The notes under the pieces are model-generated. The model made no database searches, was not told where the DNA came from, and saw nothing but the letters and a program-made list of their open reading frames with translations. Below, in pieces: positions 9,501-18,900 of a stretch of DNA of 64,000 nucleotides; the first letter of the stretch is position 1, and the number at the start of each line of letters is the position of its first letter. Both the position numbers and the translations under genes were made by a program. The stretch covers positions 1 through 64,000 of the forward strand of contig NZ_BDBD01000003.1 of assembly GCF_001612805.1 (NCBI RefSeq). Reading direction: 5' to 3'. The DNA is from Nocardia coubleae NBRC 108252 (GTDB lineage Bacteria > Actinomycetota > Actinomycetes > Mycobacteriales > Mycobacteriaceae).

Positions 9501-10104
9501 CGGTGACGTGGGTGATGATCGGGATCCGGCGACCGGCGGCGAGCATCGCCCGGCGGCTGCCGGTGATCGCGGCCTTGACCTGCAGCAGGTCCTGGCAGGT
9601 TTCGATGAGGATGGCGTCGGCGCCGCCGTCGAGCATGCCGAGCGCGGCCTCGGTGTAGGCGTCGCGCAGCGCGGCGAACGGGGCGTGACCCAGCGTCGGC
9701 AGCTTGGTGCCCGGGCCCATCGACCCGAGAACGTAGCGCGGGGTGCCGTCGGCCGAGGGACCCATCTCGTCGGCCACCTCGCGGGCGATACGGGTGCCGC
9801 GTTCGGACAGGTCGCGGATCCGGTCGGCGATGTCGTAGTCGGCGAGGTTGGGCAGGTTGCACCCGAAGGTGTTGGTCTCCACCGCGTCCGCGCCCGCCGC
9901 GAAGTACGCGCGGTGGATGTCGGCGAGGACATCCGGGCGGGTGTCGTTGAGGATCTCGTTGCATCCCTCGAGGCCGCGGAAGTCGTCGAGTGTGAGGTCC
10001 GCGGCCTGCAACATCGTGCCCATCGCACCGTCGCCGATGACGACACGGCGTCGCAGCGTGTCGAGGAGCGTGGTATCGAAAGTGGTGGGCAAGGACGCAG
10101 GCAT
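6508..10104 (-). CDS. metH: Cobalamin-dependent methionine synthase
   Basis: This 1198-residue protein methylates homocysteine to methionine using methyl-tetrahydrofolate and bound cobalamin. All four MetH modules are present. First is the homocysteine-binding barrel (about 1-325) with zinc ligands in LNCATGP and GGCCGTTPEH. Next are the pterin-binding barrel (about 345-610) and the cobalamin cap plus binding domain (about 640-890), whose DVHDIGKN supplies the cobalt-ligating His. The C-terminal AdoMet reactivation domain (about 920-1190) contains RPAxGY-like and GYxACPD-type segments. Length matches actinobacterial MetH. The gene is monocistronic and ends at a clear hairpin. The roughly 125 bp upstream is too short, and lacks the conserved elements, for a cobalamin riboswitch. 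Confidence 0.97.
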   Translation of the reverse strand: MPASLPTTFDTTLLDTLRRRVVIGDGAMGTMLQAADLTLDDFRGLEGCNEILNDTRPDVLADIHRAYFAAGADAVETNTFGCNLPNLADYDIADRIRDLSERGTRIAREVADEMGPSADGTPRYVLGSMGPGTKLPTLGHAPFAALRDAYTEAALGMLDGGADAILIETCQDLLQVKAAITGSRRAMLAAGRRIPIITHVTVETTGTMLVGSEIGAALTALEPLGIDMIGLNCATGPDEMSEHLRHLSRHATIPVSVMPNAGLPVLGAKGAEYPLTAEELAVAMSGFVSEFGLSMVGGCCGTTPEHIRQVAEAVREVEKTLPPIDDRRHPEHEPAVSSMYTAVPFEQDASILMIGERTNANGSKAFRDAMLAADWQRCLEIAKDQTRDGAHMLDLCVDYVGRDGAADMNELASRLATSSTLPIMLDSTEVAVLQAGLEHLGGRCAVNSVNYEDGAGPESRFQQIMALVAEHGAAVVALTIDEEGQARTAEHKVAIAERLIEDITGNWGLAESDIIIDTLTFTLGTGQEESRKDGLETINAIRELKRRHPQVQTTLGLSNISFGLNPAARQVLNSVFMHECVEAGLDSAIVHASKILPMSRIPDEQRETALDLIYDRRGEDYDPLQKLMAMFEGVSTASSKASRAEELAALPLFERLERRIVDGERNGLGEDLDEAMKSVPPLQIINETLLSGMKTVGELFGSGQMQLPFVLQSAEVMKTAVAHLEPHMEATDDSGKGRIVLATVKGDVHDIGKNLVDIILSNNGYEVVNLGIKQPIATILDAAQDKKADVIGMSGLLVKSTVVMKENLAELNAKGVAEQFPVLLGGAALTRSYVENDLTEVYDGEVHYARDAFEGLRLMDEIMTVKRGGGLDPDSPEAIEAKKKAAERKARHERSKRIAAERKAAEAPIVVPERSDVAADQPVPTPPFWGTRVVKGLPLAEYSGLLDERALFLGQWGLRGQRAGDGPSYEELVETEGRPRLRYWLDRLATEGVLQHAAVVYGYFPAVSEGDEVIVLTEPEPDAPVRYRFTFPRQQRDRFLCIADFIRSRDKARETGQVDVLPFQLVTMGQPIADFANALFAGDSYRDYLEVHGIGVQLTEALAEYWHRRVREELSIDGQSVADSDPADVQDYFKLGYRGARYSFGYGACPDLEDRAKLVDLLDAGRVGVTLSEELQLHPEQSTDAFVLLHPEAKYFNA

Positions 10105-10218
10105 GGTTCAAGACTAGTGGGCGCCTCCGACACACGAGACCACTGTCGGTGATCCAGTGGCCCGGACCACACAACACGCAACCCTGCCGGTCGCCACAAA
10201 ACAATTGGCACAAGACAC

Positions 10219-10224
10219 TAGGCT
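10219..10224 (+). promoter_or_regulatory. -10 element of a likely leaderless PAC2-family transcript
   Basis: TAGGCT ends 6 bases before the GTG start at 10231, so transcription would begin at about the first base of the start codon. No Shine-Dalgarno sequence is present, as expected for a leaderless actinobacterial mRNA. The -35 region is weak. Confidence 0.45.
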
Positions 10225-10230
10225 GACCTG

Positions 10231-11115
10231 GTGGATGCCAGTGAGACCCCCGAGACGGAACTGCCGACGTTGCGCAATCCCGTGCTGGTCGCGGCCTTCG
10301 AGGGCTGGAACGACGCCGGAGATGCCGCCAGTGGCGCGGTCGAACATCTGGAGTTGCTCTGGGACTCCGAGCCGCTGGCCGAACTCGACTCCGAGGACTA
10401 TTACGACTACCAGGTGAACCGGCCGACCGTGCGTCAGGTCGACGGGGTGACCAGGGAGATCCAGTGGCCCTCGACCATGTTGTCGGTGTGCTCGCCGCCC
10501 GGCAGCGATCGCGACGTGGTGCTGCTGCGCGGGATCGAACCCAATATGCGCTGGCGCAGCTTCTGCAACGACCTGCTCGAGTTCATCGAACAGCTGGGTG
10601 TGGAGACGGTGGTGATCCTCGGCGCGTTGCTGGCCGACACGCCGCACACCCGACCGGTGCCGGTCACCGGTTCGGCCTACAGCCCGGAGGCCGCCGAGCG
10701 ATTCAATCTGGAACAGACCCGCTACGAGGGTCCGACCGGAATCACCGGCGTGCTGCAGGACCAGTGCGTGAAGGCGGGCGTGCCCGCCGTGTCGTTCTGG
10801 GCCGCCGTGCCGCACTACGTGTCCCAACCGCCGAATCCGAAGGCGACGATCGCGCTGCTGCACCGGGTGGAGGAGGTCCTCGACATCGAGGTGCCGCTCG
10901 GCGAGCTGCCTGCTCAAGCCGAGGAGTGGGAGGCCGCGGTGAACGAGATGACCGTCGGCGACGAGGAGATCAGCGAATACGTGCGCTCGCTCGAGGAACG
11001 GGGCGACGCGGCACTCGATCTCAACGAGACGATGTCGAAGATCGATGGTGACGCGATCGCCGCGGAGTTCGAGAAGTACCTGCGCAGGCGCGGGCCGGGA
11101 AGCTTCGGGCTGTAG
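10231..11115 (+). CDS. PAC2 (proteasome assembly chaperone) family protein
   Basis: The 294-residue protein belongs to the PAC2 family, whose eukaryotic members chaperone 20S proteasome assembly. Family hallmarks are the N-terminal VAAFEGWNDAGDAAS segment, the GALLADTPHTRPVP segment and VSFWAAVPHYV. Actinobacteria that own 20S proteasomes carry conserved homologues, but a proteasome role here is an inference. No membrane segments are visible. The GTG start at 10231 appears leaderless. The gene is divergent from metH. Confidence 0.85.
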   Translation: MDASETPETELPTLRNPVLVAAFEGWNDAGDAASGAVEHLELLWDSEPLAELDSEDYYDYQVNRPTVRQVDGVTREIQWPSTMLSVCSPPGSDRDVVLLRGIEPNMRWRSFCNDLLEFIEQLGVETVVILGALLADTPHTRPVPVTGSAYSPEAAERFNLEQTRYEGPTGITGVLQDQCVKAGVPAVSFWAAVPHYVSQPPNPKATIALLHRVEEVLDIEVPLGELPAQAEEWEAAVNEMTVGDEEISEYVRSLEERGDAALDLNETMSKIDGDAIAAEFEKYLRRRGPGSFGL

Positions 11116-11182
11116 ACCCGATGCACCGGCCCGCTCGGGCCGCCGCCGTCAGGATGGTGGTTCGGTGTCGGAGGCCGCCATC

Positions 11183-11488
11183 TCAGCGCTCCAGGGTGAG
11201 GACTTGGGCGGCGGCTTCGTGCGCCAGCTTGGCGATCAGCATGTCGCGCGGAATCGTCTGCCCGGCAAGATGATCGAGCGACGGGACCACCACGTGGTGT
11301 GCGTCGGCCCGCTTCAATTCCTGGGTGAGCTCGGCGAAGGCCGCACCGTCACCCGCGGTCGATTCATGGAACGTCGCGGCGAAACACATCCCCGCCGTAG
11401 CCGCGAGGCTGCGTAGCGCATCCTCCAATTGATCGCCCTGGCCCTCGGCCAGATCGTCACGCAAGTATCCATAGATCAACGCTTCCAC
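11183..11488 (-). CDS. Serine-recombinase-fold protein lacking catalytic residues
   Basis: The 101-residue protein aligns with the N-terminal resolvase/invertase catalytic domain (YGYLRDD...Q...L, then VVVPSLDHLAG). The catalytic residues are gone. The Y-x-R-V-S motif, where Ser attacks DNA, reads YLRDD, with Asp12 in the Ser position. The DRLGR motif reads DHLAG. There is no DNA-binding tail. It cannot be an active recombinase and may be a dimerisation or regulatory remnant. Similar short proteins are common beside XRE regulators in actinomycetes. It is divergent from such a regulator across a 237-bp region rich in dyads. Confidence 0.7.
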   Translation of the reverse strand: MEALIYGYLRDDLAEGQGDQLEDALRSLAATAGMCFAATFHESTAGDGAAFAELTQELKRADAHHVVVPSLDHLAGQTIPRDMLIAKLAHEAAAQVLTLER

Positions 11489-11531
11489 CCGAACCTCCGT
11501 TGGATTGGGATCGCTGTTCTGTTGTCGGATC

Positions 11532-11562
11532 CCCCCGCGCGGCGCCAGCCGCCGCGCGGGGG
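11532..11562. promoter_or_regulatory. Strong GC hairpin in a divergent intergenic region
   Basis: A perfect 13-bp stem of Cs and Gs with a 5-nt loop (11532-11544 with 11550-11562) sits 44 bases upstream of the recombinase-like gene start. It would lie in that gene's 5' leader and could attenuate it or act as an insulator. Confidence 0.4.
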
Positions 11563-11654
11563 TACTGCGTTGCCTCGCAAGCTCTCCTGCGGGGCGGGTG
11601 ATCGGTCCGGCCGAGCACCTACTTACAGCATGCGCATTCGTCCTCCGTTGTAGC

Positions 11655-11676
11655 AGATGTCAAACCGATGACATCT
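11655..11676. promoter_or_regulatory. Inverted-repeat operator candidate, XRE/recombinase-like intergenic region
   Basis: AGATGTCA and TGACATCT form a perfect 8-bp inverted repeat with a 6-bp spacer, about 50 bp upstream of the XRE-family gene. A second TGTAG/CTACA pairing flanks it. The centre-to-centre spacing of about 14 bp suits a dimeric helix-turn-helix protein. Autoregulation is inferred. Confidence 0.5.
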
Positions 11677-11725
11677 ACATGCCCTATCCGGGACGCCGAA
11701 CGTTAACTGGTGGAATACTACGGCC

Positions 11726-12958
11726 GTGACCGCAACTGATGATCGACCCGTCTGGGCTGTCCGGATGCGCTCGGAACGTGACGCGAGGGGATGGTCGCAA
11801 GCCGACGCCGTCCGCGCGATGCGTGCCAAGTCCTCACACAACCTGCCGACGGACAGTACTCTGCTGCGCAATTGGCGCCGCTGGGAGTCCGGTGAATCAC
11901 GACCCGACGAGTTCTACGCGCCGATCATCGCGGCCGCGTTCGACACCGTCCCCGCCGCGTTCTTCCCCAAAGCCCGTCCCAACCGCGATGACGAGCTGTT
12001 ATCCGCAACCGGTATGGACACACTCGAATTCATCGGCAGGCTACGCATGTCCGATGTCAACAGCGCCACCCTCGACGCGGTGCGGATCACCGCCGAACGG
12101 TTGTGCTGCGAGTACGCCTATGCCGACCCGCACGAGCTGCACGCCGAGGGAACCGCGTGGTTGCGCCGGATCACCTCGCTGCTCGACGGCCGACTCACCC
12201 TGAGCCAGCATCGGGAAATCCTCGTACTGGCCGGCTGGGTGGCGTTGCTGGTGGGTTGCGTCGACTACGACCTCGGCCACCGGGCCGGCGCGGAAGCCAC
12301 TCGGCGGGCGGCGGATTCGCTCGGCCGCGAAGCGGGCAACCCCGAGATCGTCGGCTGGGCGGCGGAGATGTCGGCGTGGTTCGCGTTGACCCAGGGCAAC
12401 TTTCGCGGCGCCATCGACGTCTCCGAGAAGGCGATGGCGGGGACCACGTCGATGGGTGTCGGGGTGCAGCTGGCCGCACAACGCGCCAAGGGCTGGGCGC
12501 GCCTGGGCGATCGCCGGGCAGTGCAGACCGCGCTCGACGAGGGCCGGGCGATCCTGGCGCGGATGGGTCATCCGGCCGATCTGGACAACCACTTCGTCGT
12601 CGACGCAACGAAATTCGACTTCTACGCCATGGACTGCTGCCGGGTGGCCGGGCAGGACCGGCTGGCCGAACGTTATGCCCAGCAGGTGATCAAGGATTCG
12701 ACGCGGCCCGACGGCAGTGTGCGCAATCCGATGCGCGTGTCCGAAGCCCGGCTCACGCTCGCGGTGGTCGCGGTGCGTGATCGCGATCTCGAGCGCGCGG
12801 TGGAGGAAGGTGTCGCGGCGTTCACGGCGGGTCGCAAGTCGCTGCCGTCGCTGGCCTGGATCGCGGGCGAGGCGGCGCGCGAGATCATCGAACGCTTCCC
12901 CGGTGATCCGCGCACCCAGTCGTTCCTCGAGCAGTTGCGCTCGCTCAACGTCGGGTGA
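11726..12958 (+). CDS. XRE-family regulator with TPR-like C-terminal region
   Basis: The 410-residue protein starts with an XRE-type helix-turn-helix (about residues 12-65, including WSQADAVRAMR and the WxxWESGESRPDEFY segment). A long helical region follows with TPR-like Ala/Gly-rich repeats (for example residues 170-330). This architecture is common in actinomycete regulators that sense small ligands or peptides. It is a GTG start. The stop codon lies 74 bp upstream of the preferred jetA start, and an alternative jetA GTG would overlap it as GTGA. It may therefore control, or be co-transcribed with, the Wadjet operon. No ligand can be named. Confidence 0.8.
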   Translation: MTATDDRPVWAVRMRSERDARGWSQADAVRAMRAKSSHNLPTDSTLLRNWRRWESGESRPDEFYAPIIAAAFDTVPAAFFPKARPNRDDELLSATGMDTLEFIGRLRMSDVNSATLDAVRITAERLCCEYAYADPHELHAEGTAWLRRITSLLDGRLTLSQHREILVLAGWVALLVGCVDYDLGHRAGAEATRRAADSLGREAGNPEIVGWAAEMSAWFALTQGNFRGAIDVSEKAMAGTTSMGVGVQLAAQRAKGWARLGDRRAVQTALDEGRAILARMGHPADLDNHFVVDATKFDFYAMDCCRVAGQDRLAERYAQQVIKDSTRPDGSVRNPMRVSEARLTLAVVAVRDRDLERAVEEGVAAFTAGRKSLPSLAWIAGEAAREIIERFPGDPRTQSFLEQLRSLNVG

Positions 12959-13019
12959 GCGCGGCGGCGATGCCACGCCGATCCGGGGCGGGTCGGTCGG
13001 AGCAGTGCTCGGTCACCAC

Positions 13020-13025
13020 TAATCT
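13020..13025 (+). promoter_or_regulatory. -10 element at the preferred jetA start
   Basis: TAATCT lies 7 bases before the GTG at 13033, compatible with a leaderless transcript beginning at the start codon. The -35 region is weak. This supports 13033 over the upstream GTG at 12955. Confidence 0.4.
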
Positions 13026-13032
13026 GTCTACG

Positions 13033-14592
13033 GTGACCGACCACCGCGCCGACGGCCTGCCCAGCGCCGTCCCTGCCCTGTGGGACGAGCGGCTGCGGTT
13101 GTTCTCGTTCGCCACCGCCGAGAAACGCGCCGACTACCTGCGGGTTCTGCGCGCCTTCGACAGTGCGCGCGCGGCGTACGTGGTGTTGCTGCACGCCGAC
13201 GATGTCGCCGAGTGGATCGCCAAGGCCGAGGCGGGCACACAGGGGCCCGCTCCGGCGGGGGTGCCGCTCTCGGCGGCCGAGATCGGTCCGCTGCTCGAGC
13301 AGCTGCACCGCTGGGGTGTGCTCGAGCGCAGCTACGACGGCACCCGGGCGGCCACCTTGGCCGAGTACCGCAACCGGCACTACGTGTACCAGTTCGCACA
13401 GGCCGGTTTCCAGGCGTATCAGGCGGTGGCCGGGGTGCTGTCCGCGCGGATGGAGGACGCGTCGCTGTCGCGGCTGGTGCTTCCCGAGCTTCTCGCGGAT
13501 CTGCGCACTCTGGCGACCGCCAATCGCGAGGGCGACGCCGAGCGGGTCTACACCACCCTGCGCAGGCTGGACGCCGCACTCACCGACATGGCGGCGCGCG
13601 CCGCGCACTTCTATCTGTCGCTGGGCGACCTGGTGCGGACCACCGAGATCACCCCCGAGTCGTTTCTGGCGCACAAGGACGCGCTGCTCGCGCACATGCG
13701 GGAGTTCAGCATGGATCTGGCCCGGTTCGCGCCGCGCCTGGCCGCCGCGATCGGCGAGGTGGAGGACACCGGCGTCGAGGCGTTGATCGGTCGGGCGGCC
13801 GGGTGTGACGAGCGGGTGCTGCTGAGTTCGGTCGAGCGGGAGGCGGATTGGCGGGCCCGCTGGGACGGATTGCGCACCTGGTTCGTCGCGGGCACCGAGC
13901 CGGGCGAGTCGTGCGAGGCCGACCGGCTGCGGGAGGCGACGATGAGCGCCATCGCGGCCGTGCTGTCGCTGTTGCGCCGGGTCACCGAGACCCGCCGGGG
14001 CGGGATCAGCCGGGAATCGGCGCTGCGCCACCTGGCGGCGTGGTTCGTCGCCACCCCCACGTCGGGCAGTGCGCACGCCCTGTACGACGCGGTGTTCGGC
14101 CTCGGCAAACCACGGCACCTGTCGCTGGAACACCCCGACGCCGACCTGGTACCGGCCGACCGGTCCTGGTGGGACGCACCACCTTTGGAGATCTCCCGCA
14201 CCCTCGCCGAAACCGGCCGAGCCCCCGCCGCCGGCGCGCCCGCCCGAATATCACGCAACGACGCCGGAGTACGTCGCCTGCGTGAGGCGCAACTCGCCGC
14301 CCAGCGCGAACGCGCGGCAGCTGCCGCGTCCCTGGCCACCGGCAACGTGCACGAACGGGTACTCGACCAGCGCGAGACCGAGGTGCTGCTGCGCCTGCTC
14401 GACGCGGCCTCCACAGCCTGGGTGCCGGTGAGCGGACGGGTCGAGGGCACAACGGGTTCCGACAACGGCGTCACCCTGACGGTTCGCCCGTGCGACGGGT
14501 CGACGGTCATCCGCACGGCGGCGGGATTGCTCCACTTGAACAACCGCCGCCTCGAAGTACAGGGTTCGACGGGGCGGAGGACCAAGCGGTGA
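13033..14592 (+). CDS. jetA: Wadjet anti-plasmid protein JetA (TIGR02677 family)
   Basis: JetA is the kleisin-like subunit that bridges the JetC SMC motor in Wadjet, a system that recognises and cleaves small circular plasmids. The 519-residue protein begins with the family signature region LWDERLRLFSFATAEKRADY and is helical with winged-helix-like parts, as expected for a kleisin. I chose the GTG at 13033 because family similarity starts just after it and a -10 box precedes it. An in-frame GTG at 12955 would add 26 low-quality residues. It overlaps jetB by GTGA, indicating coupled translation. Confidence 0.85.
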   Translation: MTDHRADGLPSAVPALWDERLRLFSFATAEKRADYLRVLRAFDSARAAYVVLLHADDVAEWIAKAEAGTQGPAPAGVPLSAAEIGPLLEQLHRWGVLERSYDGTRAATLAEYRNRHYVYQFAQAGFQAYQAVAGVLSARMEDASLSRLVLPELLADLRTLATANREGDAERVYTTLRRLDAALTDMAARAAHFYLSLGDLVRTTEITPESFLAHKDALLAHMREFSMDLARFAPRLAAAIGEVEDTGVEALIGRAAGCDERVLLSSVEREADWRARWDGLRTWFVAGTEPGESCEADRLREATMSAIAAVLSLLRRVTETRRGGISRESALRHLAAWFVATPTSGSAHALYDAVFGLGKPRHLSLEHPDADLVPADRSWWDAPPLEISRTLAETGRAPAAGAPARISRNDAGVRRLREAQLAAQRERAAAAASLATGNVHERVLDQRETEVLLRLLDAASTAWVPVSGRVEGTTGSDNGVTLTVRPCDGSTVIRTAAGLLHLNNRRLEVQGSTGRRTKR

Positions 14593-15950
14593 AGCGGCAG
14601 CGGATCGATGCGCTCGCGCTCGACAGCTACCAGCGGGCGGTCCGGGTGATGCTGGCGAATCACCTTGTCACGCGGGTGTATCCGGATCGGATCGCGTTGC
14701 CGCTGATCCGGCGGTGGGCGACCGAGCTGCGCGAGGACATGGCCGAGTTGTTCGGGTATCGGGTGGAGATCACCGAAACGACGGCGCGGCTGTATCCGGT
14801 GCACGATCGGCTCGAGGATGCCCGGCCCGCGCGCAGTGTGAACGATCGGGTGTTCGACCGGCGGCGCTACGCCTATCTGTCGCTGGCACTCGCCGCGTTG
14901 GGGCGGGCCGGGGATCAGATCACCCTGTCGGAACTGGCAGAGCATGTCGCCGATTACGCGAGCCGCATCGATGGGCTCGAATTGTCCACCGAGCGGGCCG
15001 CCGATCGTGACGCCTTCGTCGACGCCGTCGGCTGGCTCGGTGCGCGCGGCGCGTTGACCCTGGCCGACGGTGACGCGGGCGGGTGGGCCAGCGATCCCGA
15101 CGCGGGTGAAGCGCTCTACGACATCGACCGCCCGGTGGTTTTCGCGCTGTTCCGGCCGCCGCGGGCATTGCAGCACCTGCACAGCGTGCGTGGTCTGCTG
15201 GCCGAGGACACCGAGGTGGCGGCCGACATCGCTCGCCGGGTGCGGCGTGCGCTGGTGGAGCGACCGGTCGTGTATCTCGCGGATCTGACGCCCGCCGAAC
15301 GGGCACTGCTCGGTCAGGAGCGCCTGATCGGTGAGGTGGAGTACTGCACCGGGCTGCGGGCCGAACGGCGGGCCGAGGGTGTCGCTCTCATCGACACGTC
15401 GGGTCGCCTGTCGGATACCCGGTTCCCCGGCACGGGCACCCTTGCGCAGGTGGGGTTGTTGCTGATCGGCGAGATCGCCGACGCGGTACTGGATCTGGAC
15501 AATCCGCTGCCGCACCGGCCACTGCCCGACCTCCATCCGGCCGAGGAACTGCTCGACCAGCTCGACACCGCGATCCCCGAGGCGGGGGTGTTCGTCCCGC
15601 TGGCCGACGAAACACCCGACCCGGCAACGGATTCCGACGACGAGTTCGCCGAGGAACCCGACACCTATCCGTTCCTCGACGATGCGTGGGTGCGCACCAC
15701 CGTCACCGCGCTCACCGATCGCTACGGTGCCACCTTCGCCGCGCAATGGCAGGCCGATGCCGCCGGCCTCACCGCCGAGGTACTTGCATTGCTCACCAAG
15801 TTGCGGCTGATCCGGCCCGTCGAAGACGGTCTGCTCGTGCTGCCCGCGCTGGCCAGATACCGGGGCGCGGTCGTCACGGTACGGGTGCGCAAGACCGAGG
15901 AATTGTTCGTCACCGCCGCTGATGTCGGCACCGGAGTGGGAGGGAGCTGA
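14589..15950 (+). CDS. jetB: Wadjet protein JetB (TIGR02678 family)
   Basis: JetB corresponds to the KITE subunit of the MukBEF-like Wadjet complex and would sit with JetA on the JetC heads. The 453-residue protein shows the family's N-terminal stretch (YQRAVRVMLANHLVTRVYPD) and C-terminal winged-helix region. An Asp/Glu-rich linker lies near residues 365-395. The GTG at 14589 overlaps the jetA stop codon as GTGA. The jetC start follows 4 bases after the jetB stop. Confidence 0.85.
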   Translation: MKRQRIDALALDSYQRAVRVMLANHLVTRVYPDRIALPLIRRWATELREDMAELFGYRVEITETTARLYPVHDRLEDARPARSVNDRVFDRRRYAYLSLALAALGRAGDQITLSELAEHVADYASRIDGLELSTERAADRDAFVDAVGWLGARGALTLADGDAGGWASDPDAGEALYDIDRPVVFALFRPPRALQHLHSVRGLLAEDTEVAADIARRVRRALVERPVVYLADLTPAERALLGQERLIGEVEYCTGLRAERRAEGVALIDTSGRLSDTRFPGTGTLAQVGLLLIGEIADAVLDLDNPLPHRPLPDLHPAEELLDQLDTAIPEAGVFVPLADETPDPATDSDDEFAEEPDTYPFLDDAWVRTTVTALTDRYGATFAAQWQADAAGLTAEVLALLTKLRLIRPVEDGLLVLPALARYRGAVVTVRVRKTEELFVTAADVGTGVGGS

Positions 15951-15954
15951 GCAG

Positions 15955-18900
15955 ATGACGCTCATTCACGGCGGAGTGCGATTCGTCCCGACCCGCGCGG
16001 GCATCGTCAACCTGTGGGACTACCGCGACCAGGAGTTCTGTTTCGCCGACGGACGCCTGGTACTGCGCGGACCCAACGGTTCCGGCAAGACCAAGGCCCT
16101 CGAGGTGCTGTTCCCGTTCGTGCTCGACGGGCGGATCGAGCCGCGCAGGCTCAACCCGTTCGCCGGTGAGGAACGGACCATGAAGTCGAACCTGCTCTAC
16201 CGCAAGCAGGAATCGGCGTACTCGTATGTGTGGATGGAATTCGCGCGCGGCAGCTGGGAGGATCCCGAGGTCGTCACGGTCGGTATCGGAATGCGCGCCA
16301 CCCGGTCCTCGGACAAGGTGACACGCTGGTATTTCGTCGCCGACGGCCGCGCGGGTGTCGATTTCTCGCTCATCGGTCCCGACGACCGCCCGCTCACCCG
16401 CAAACAGCTCGCCGAACAGATCGGCAGCGACGCCATCGTCGACCGGCCGGTCGAATACCGGGCCGCGATCGATGCCCGCATGTTCGGGCTCGGTATGCAG
16501 CGCTACGACCAGCTCATCAACCTGATCCTCACGCTGCGCCGCCCACAGCTCGCCAAGAACCTCGACCCGCGGGGGTTGTCCCAGGCCCTCACCGACGGTC
16601 TGCGTCCCCTCGACGAACAGCTCATCCTCGACGCGGCGCGTTCGTTCAGCGATATGGAGGAAGTGGGCCGCACTCTCGACGGGCTGGTGCAGGCCGACAC
16701 CGCCACCCGGCGGTTCGTCGACGTGTATCGCAAATACCTTGCGGTGCAAGCGAAATCGGATGTCGATCAGGTGCGCACCCGGCTCGACGCCGTCACCAAT
16801 GCCTCGACCGCCCTGTTCGCCGCGACCGCCTTACGCACCCGCCGCGACGCCGACCGCGCCGCCGCCGAGGCCCGTGCCGAAGAGGCCGACCGCGCCTACG
16901 AACAGGCCATCGCCGACCGCGAGAACCTGCAGCGCTCCAGCGCCTACGAAGGCAAACAGCAACTCGACGACCTCGCCGACGCCGTACGCCGACTCGAAAC
17001 CTCCGCTGCCGCCCACCGCGACAAGGCCGCCGAAGCAGCGCAGACGTTGCAGCGGCGCGCCGAGGAAGCCGAGAAGGCGGCCGAAGCGGTACGCACCGCC
17101 GCCGCCGCGCTGGTGCGCGGCGAAGAGGCCCTCCGATCAGCCGCCGAGGAAGCGGGCATCGAGTGGACCACGCCCGGCACCGACGGCCGGGGCGACCAGT
17201 TCACCGCCGCCGTCCGCGGCCACGCCGAGGAACGCGACGCCGACGTGCGCGCGGTCCGCAAGGCGGTGAGCAAGTGGGAATCCGCCGCCGCCGACCGAAC
17301 CCGCGCCGAACGCCTCGCCGAACGCGCGACAGAACTGCGCGACGCGGCAGCCGCCGAAGTCGCGCATGCAGAAGCCGCGGTTGCGTTGGCGCGCAAAGAT
17401 TCTGCGGCGAACCTGCGCGCCTGGTGGAAGACCAACTCAGCCCTCCTTGCGGGCATCGCGGAATCCTCGGTGAACGCCCAAGCCGCCGAAGCAGTCATCG
17501 ACGGGGGCGACCCTGCCCACGGCGTCATCGGGGCGCGATCTGATCGGACGGGGGCTGATGACGGTGGACTGTTCGAGGCGCTGGAGACCGCCTTCGCTGG
17601 TGCCGGAGTGGAGGACATCCCCTCTGCCGCAGAGGTTTTGGCGGAGCGGATCGAGCCGCTACGCGAGCAGCTCCGCACCCGTCGGCAGGAGTCGCGGGCG
17701 CGGGCTGATGCTGCGGCCGCGCGCCGCGACGCACTGACGGCCGAACGCAAGCAGATCGCTGCCGAACACGATGACGCCCCTCCGTCGTCGTCGGCCAGAA
17801 CCGGTATGCGCGAGGGACTTCCGGGCGCTCCGCTGTGGAAGCTGGTGCGGTTCGGGGATGGGGTGTCCGCGCAGGAGGCGGCGGGAATCGAGGCCGCGCT
17901 TCAGGCCGCAGGTCTGCTGGACAGCTGGATCTGTGGGCCGACCCTGCCCGCCGAGGTCGAGTCCGACCACTTCCTGCTCCCACTGCCCCTCGACCAGCGC
18001 CCGACCGGTCGTACCCTCGCCGATGTCCTTGTGGTGGAGGAGAATACGGCGGAGGTCGAGGTCCCGAGGGACACGGTCGCTGCCGTGCTCGCCTCCATCG
18101 CCCTCGACGAACTCCTCCCTGAATCGGACAGCTCCGCCGCTACGGCAGCCGACGACCACTCAGGCTACGAAGCCGCCGAGACGCACCCGGCGCCGACCAC
18201 GCCGGCCCGAGCAGACTCCGCACCAGGCGCAGGCGGAGCGAAATCGACGACAGTCGCGGCGACGGGTGCGGATCGCGCCGGGGTTGCGGACGGCGAAGGC
18301 ATGGGACGGACCATGCCAGGCGCCACGCTGAGTGCGCTGACCGCCGAGGCCGGCCCCGTGGTGATCGGAACAGCGGGCCACTTTCGACTGGGTGTCCTGG
18401 TCGGCAGGCATCACAAGACCGAGGCCGAGTTCATCGGTGCGACCGCGCGGGCGCGCAGGCGAGCGTTGCGGCTCGCCGAGATCGAGGCGGCGATCGAGGC
18501 GGCCGGCGCGGAATACGAGGCGGCTCGGGCCGAAGAGTCTTCGGCGGCAGCGCAATTGGCTGAGCTCACCGCTGCGGCGAAGTCGTTGCCACGACCTTCG
18601 GCGGTGACCGCCGCACTTCGGGCGGTCGCGGAGACCGCCGGACTGATGCGGTCGCGGGTGGAGGCGGCGGCGCAGGCCGAGCGGGAGCTCGATCAGGCCG
18701 TGGCCGAGGTGGCCGCTCAGGACAAGAAGGTGCGGGCGGCCGCGCAGGCGCACCGCACGCCGCGGGAGGCGCGTGAACTCGATGCGCTGGCCGCGGCGAT
18801 CCGGCATTTCGAGAACACCGGCACCGGGCTGTTGCGGTTGCGTGCCGAGCACGAGCGGGAACGTGAGCGCGAACGGGAGGGCGCCGATCGGCACGACGAG

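Noticed and set aside
6478..10152. A 1224-codon open frame opposite metH
   Set aside because: It is an antisense shadow produced by high GC and codon bias. Its translation is low-complexity and metH on the other strand is unmistakable.
10105..10230. A cobalamin riboswitch upstream of metH
   Set aside because: The gap is short and shared with a divergent gene, and I see none of the conserved B12-box sequence.
11183..11488. Treating the recombinase-like gene as a marker of a mobile element
   Set aside because: The active-site Ser and the DRLGR arginine are missing, there is no DNA-binding tail, and no terminal repeats or other transposition genes are nearby.
13611..15965. A long minus-strand open frame across jetA-jetB
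   Set aside because: It is a shadow of the coupled Wadjet genes, with no coherent domain.
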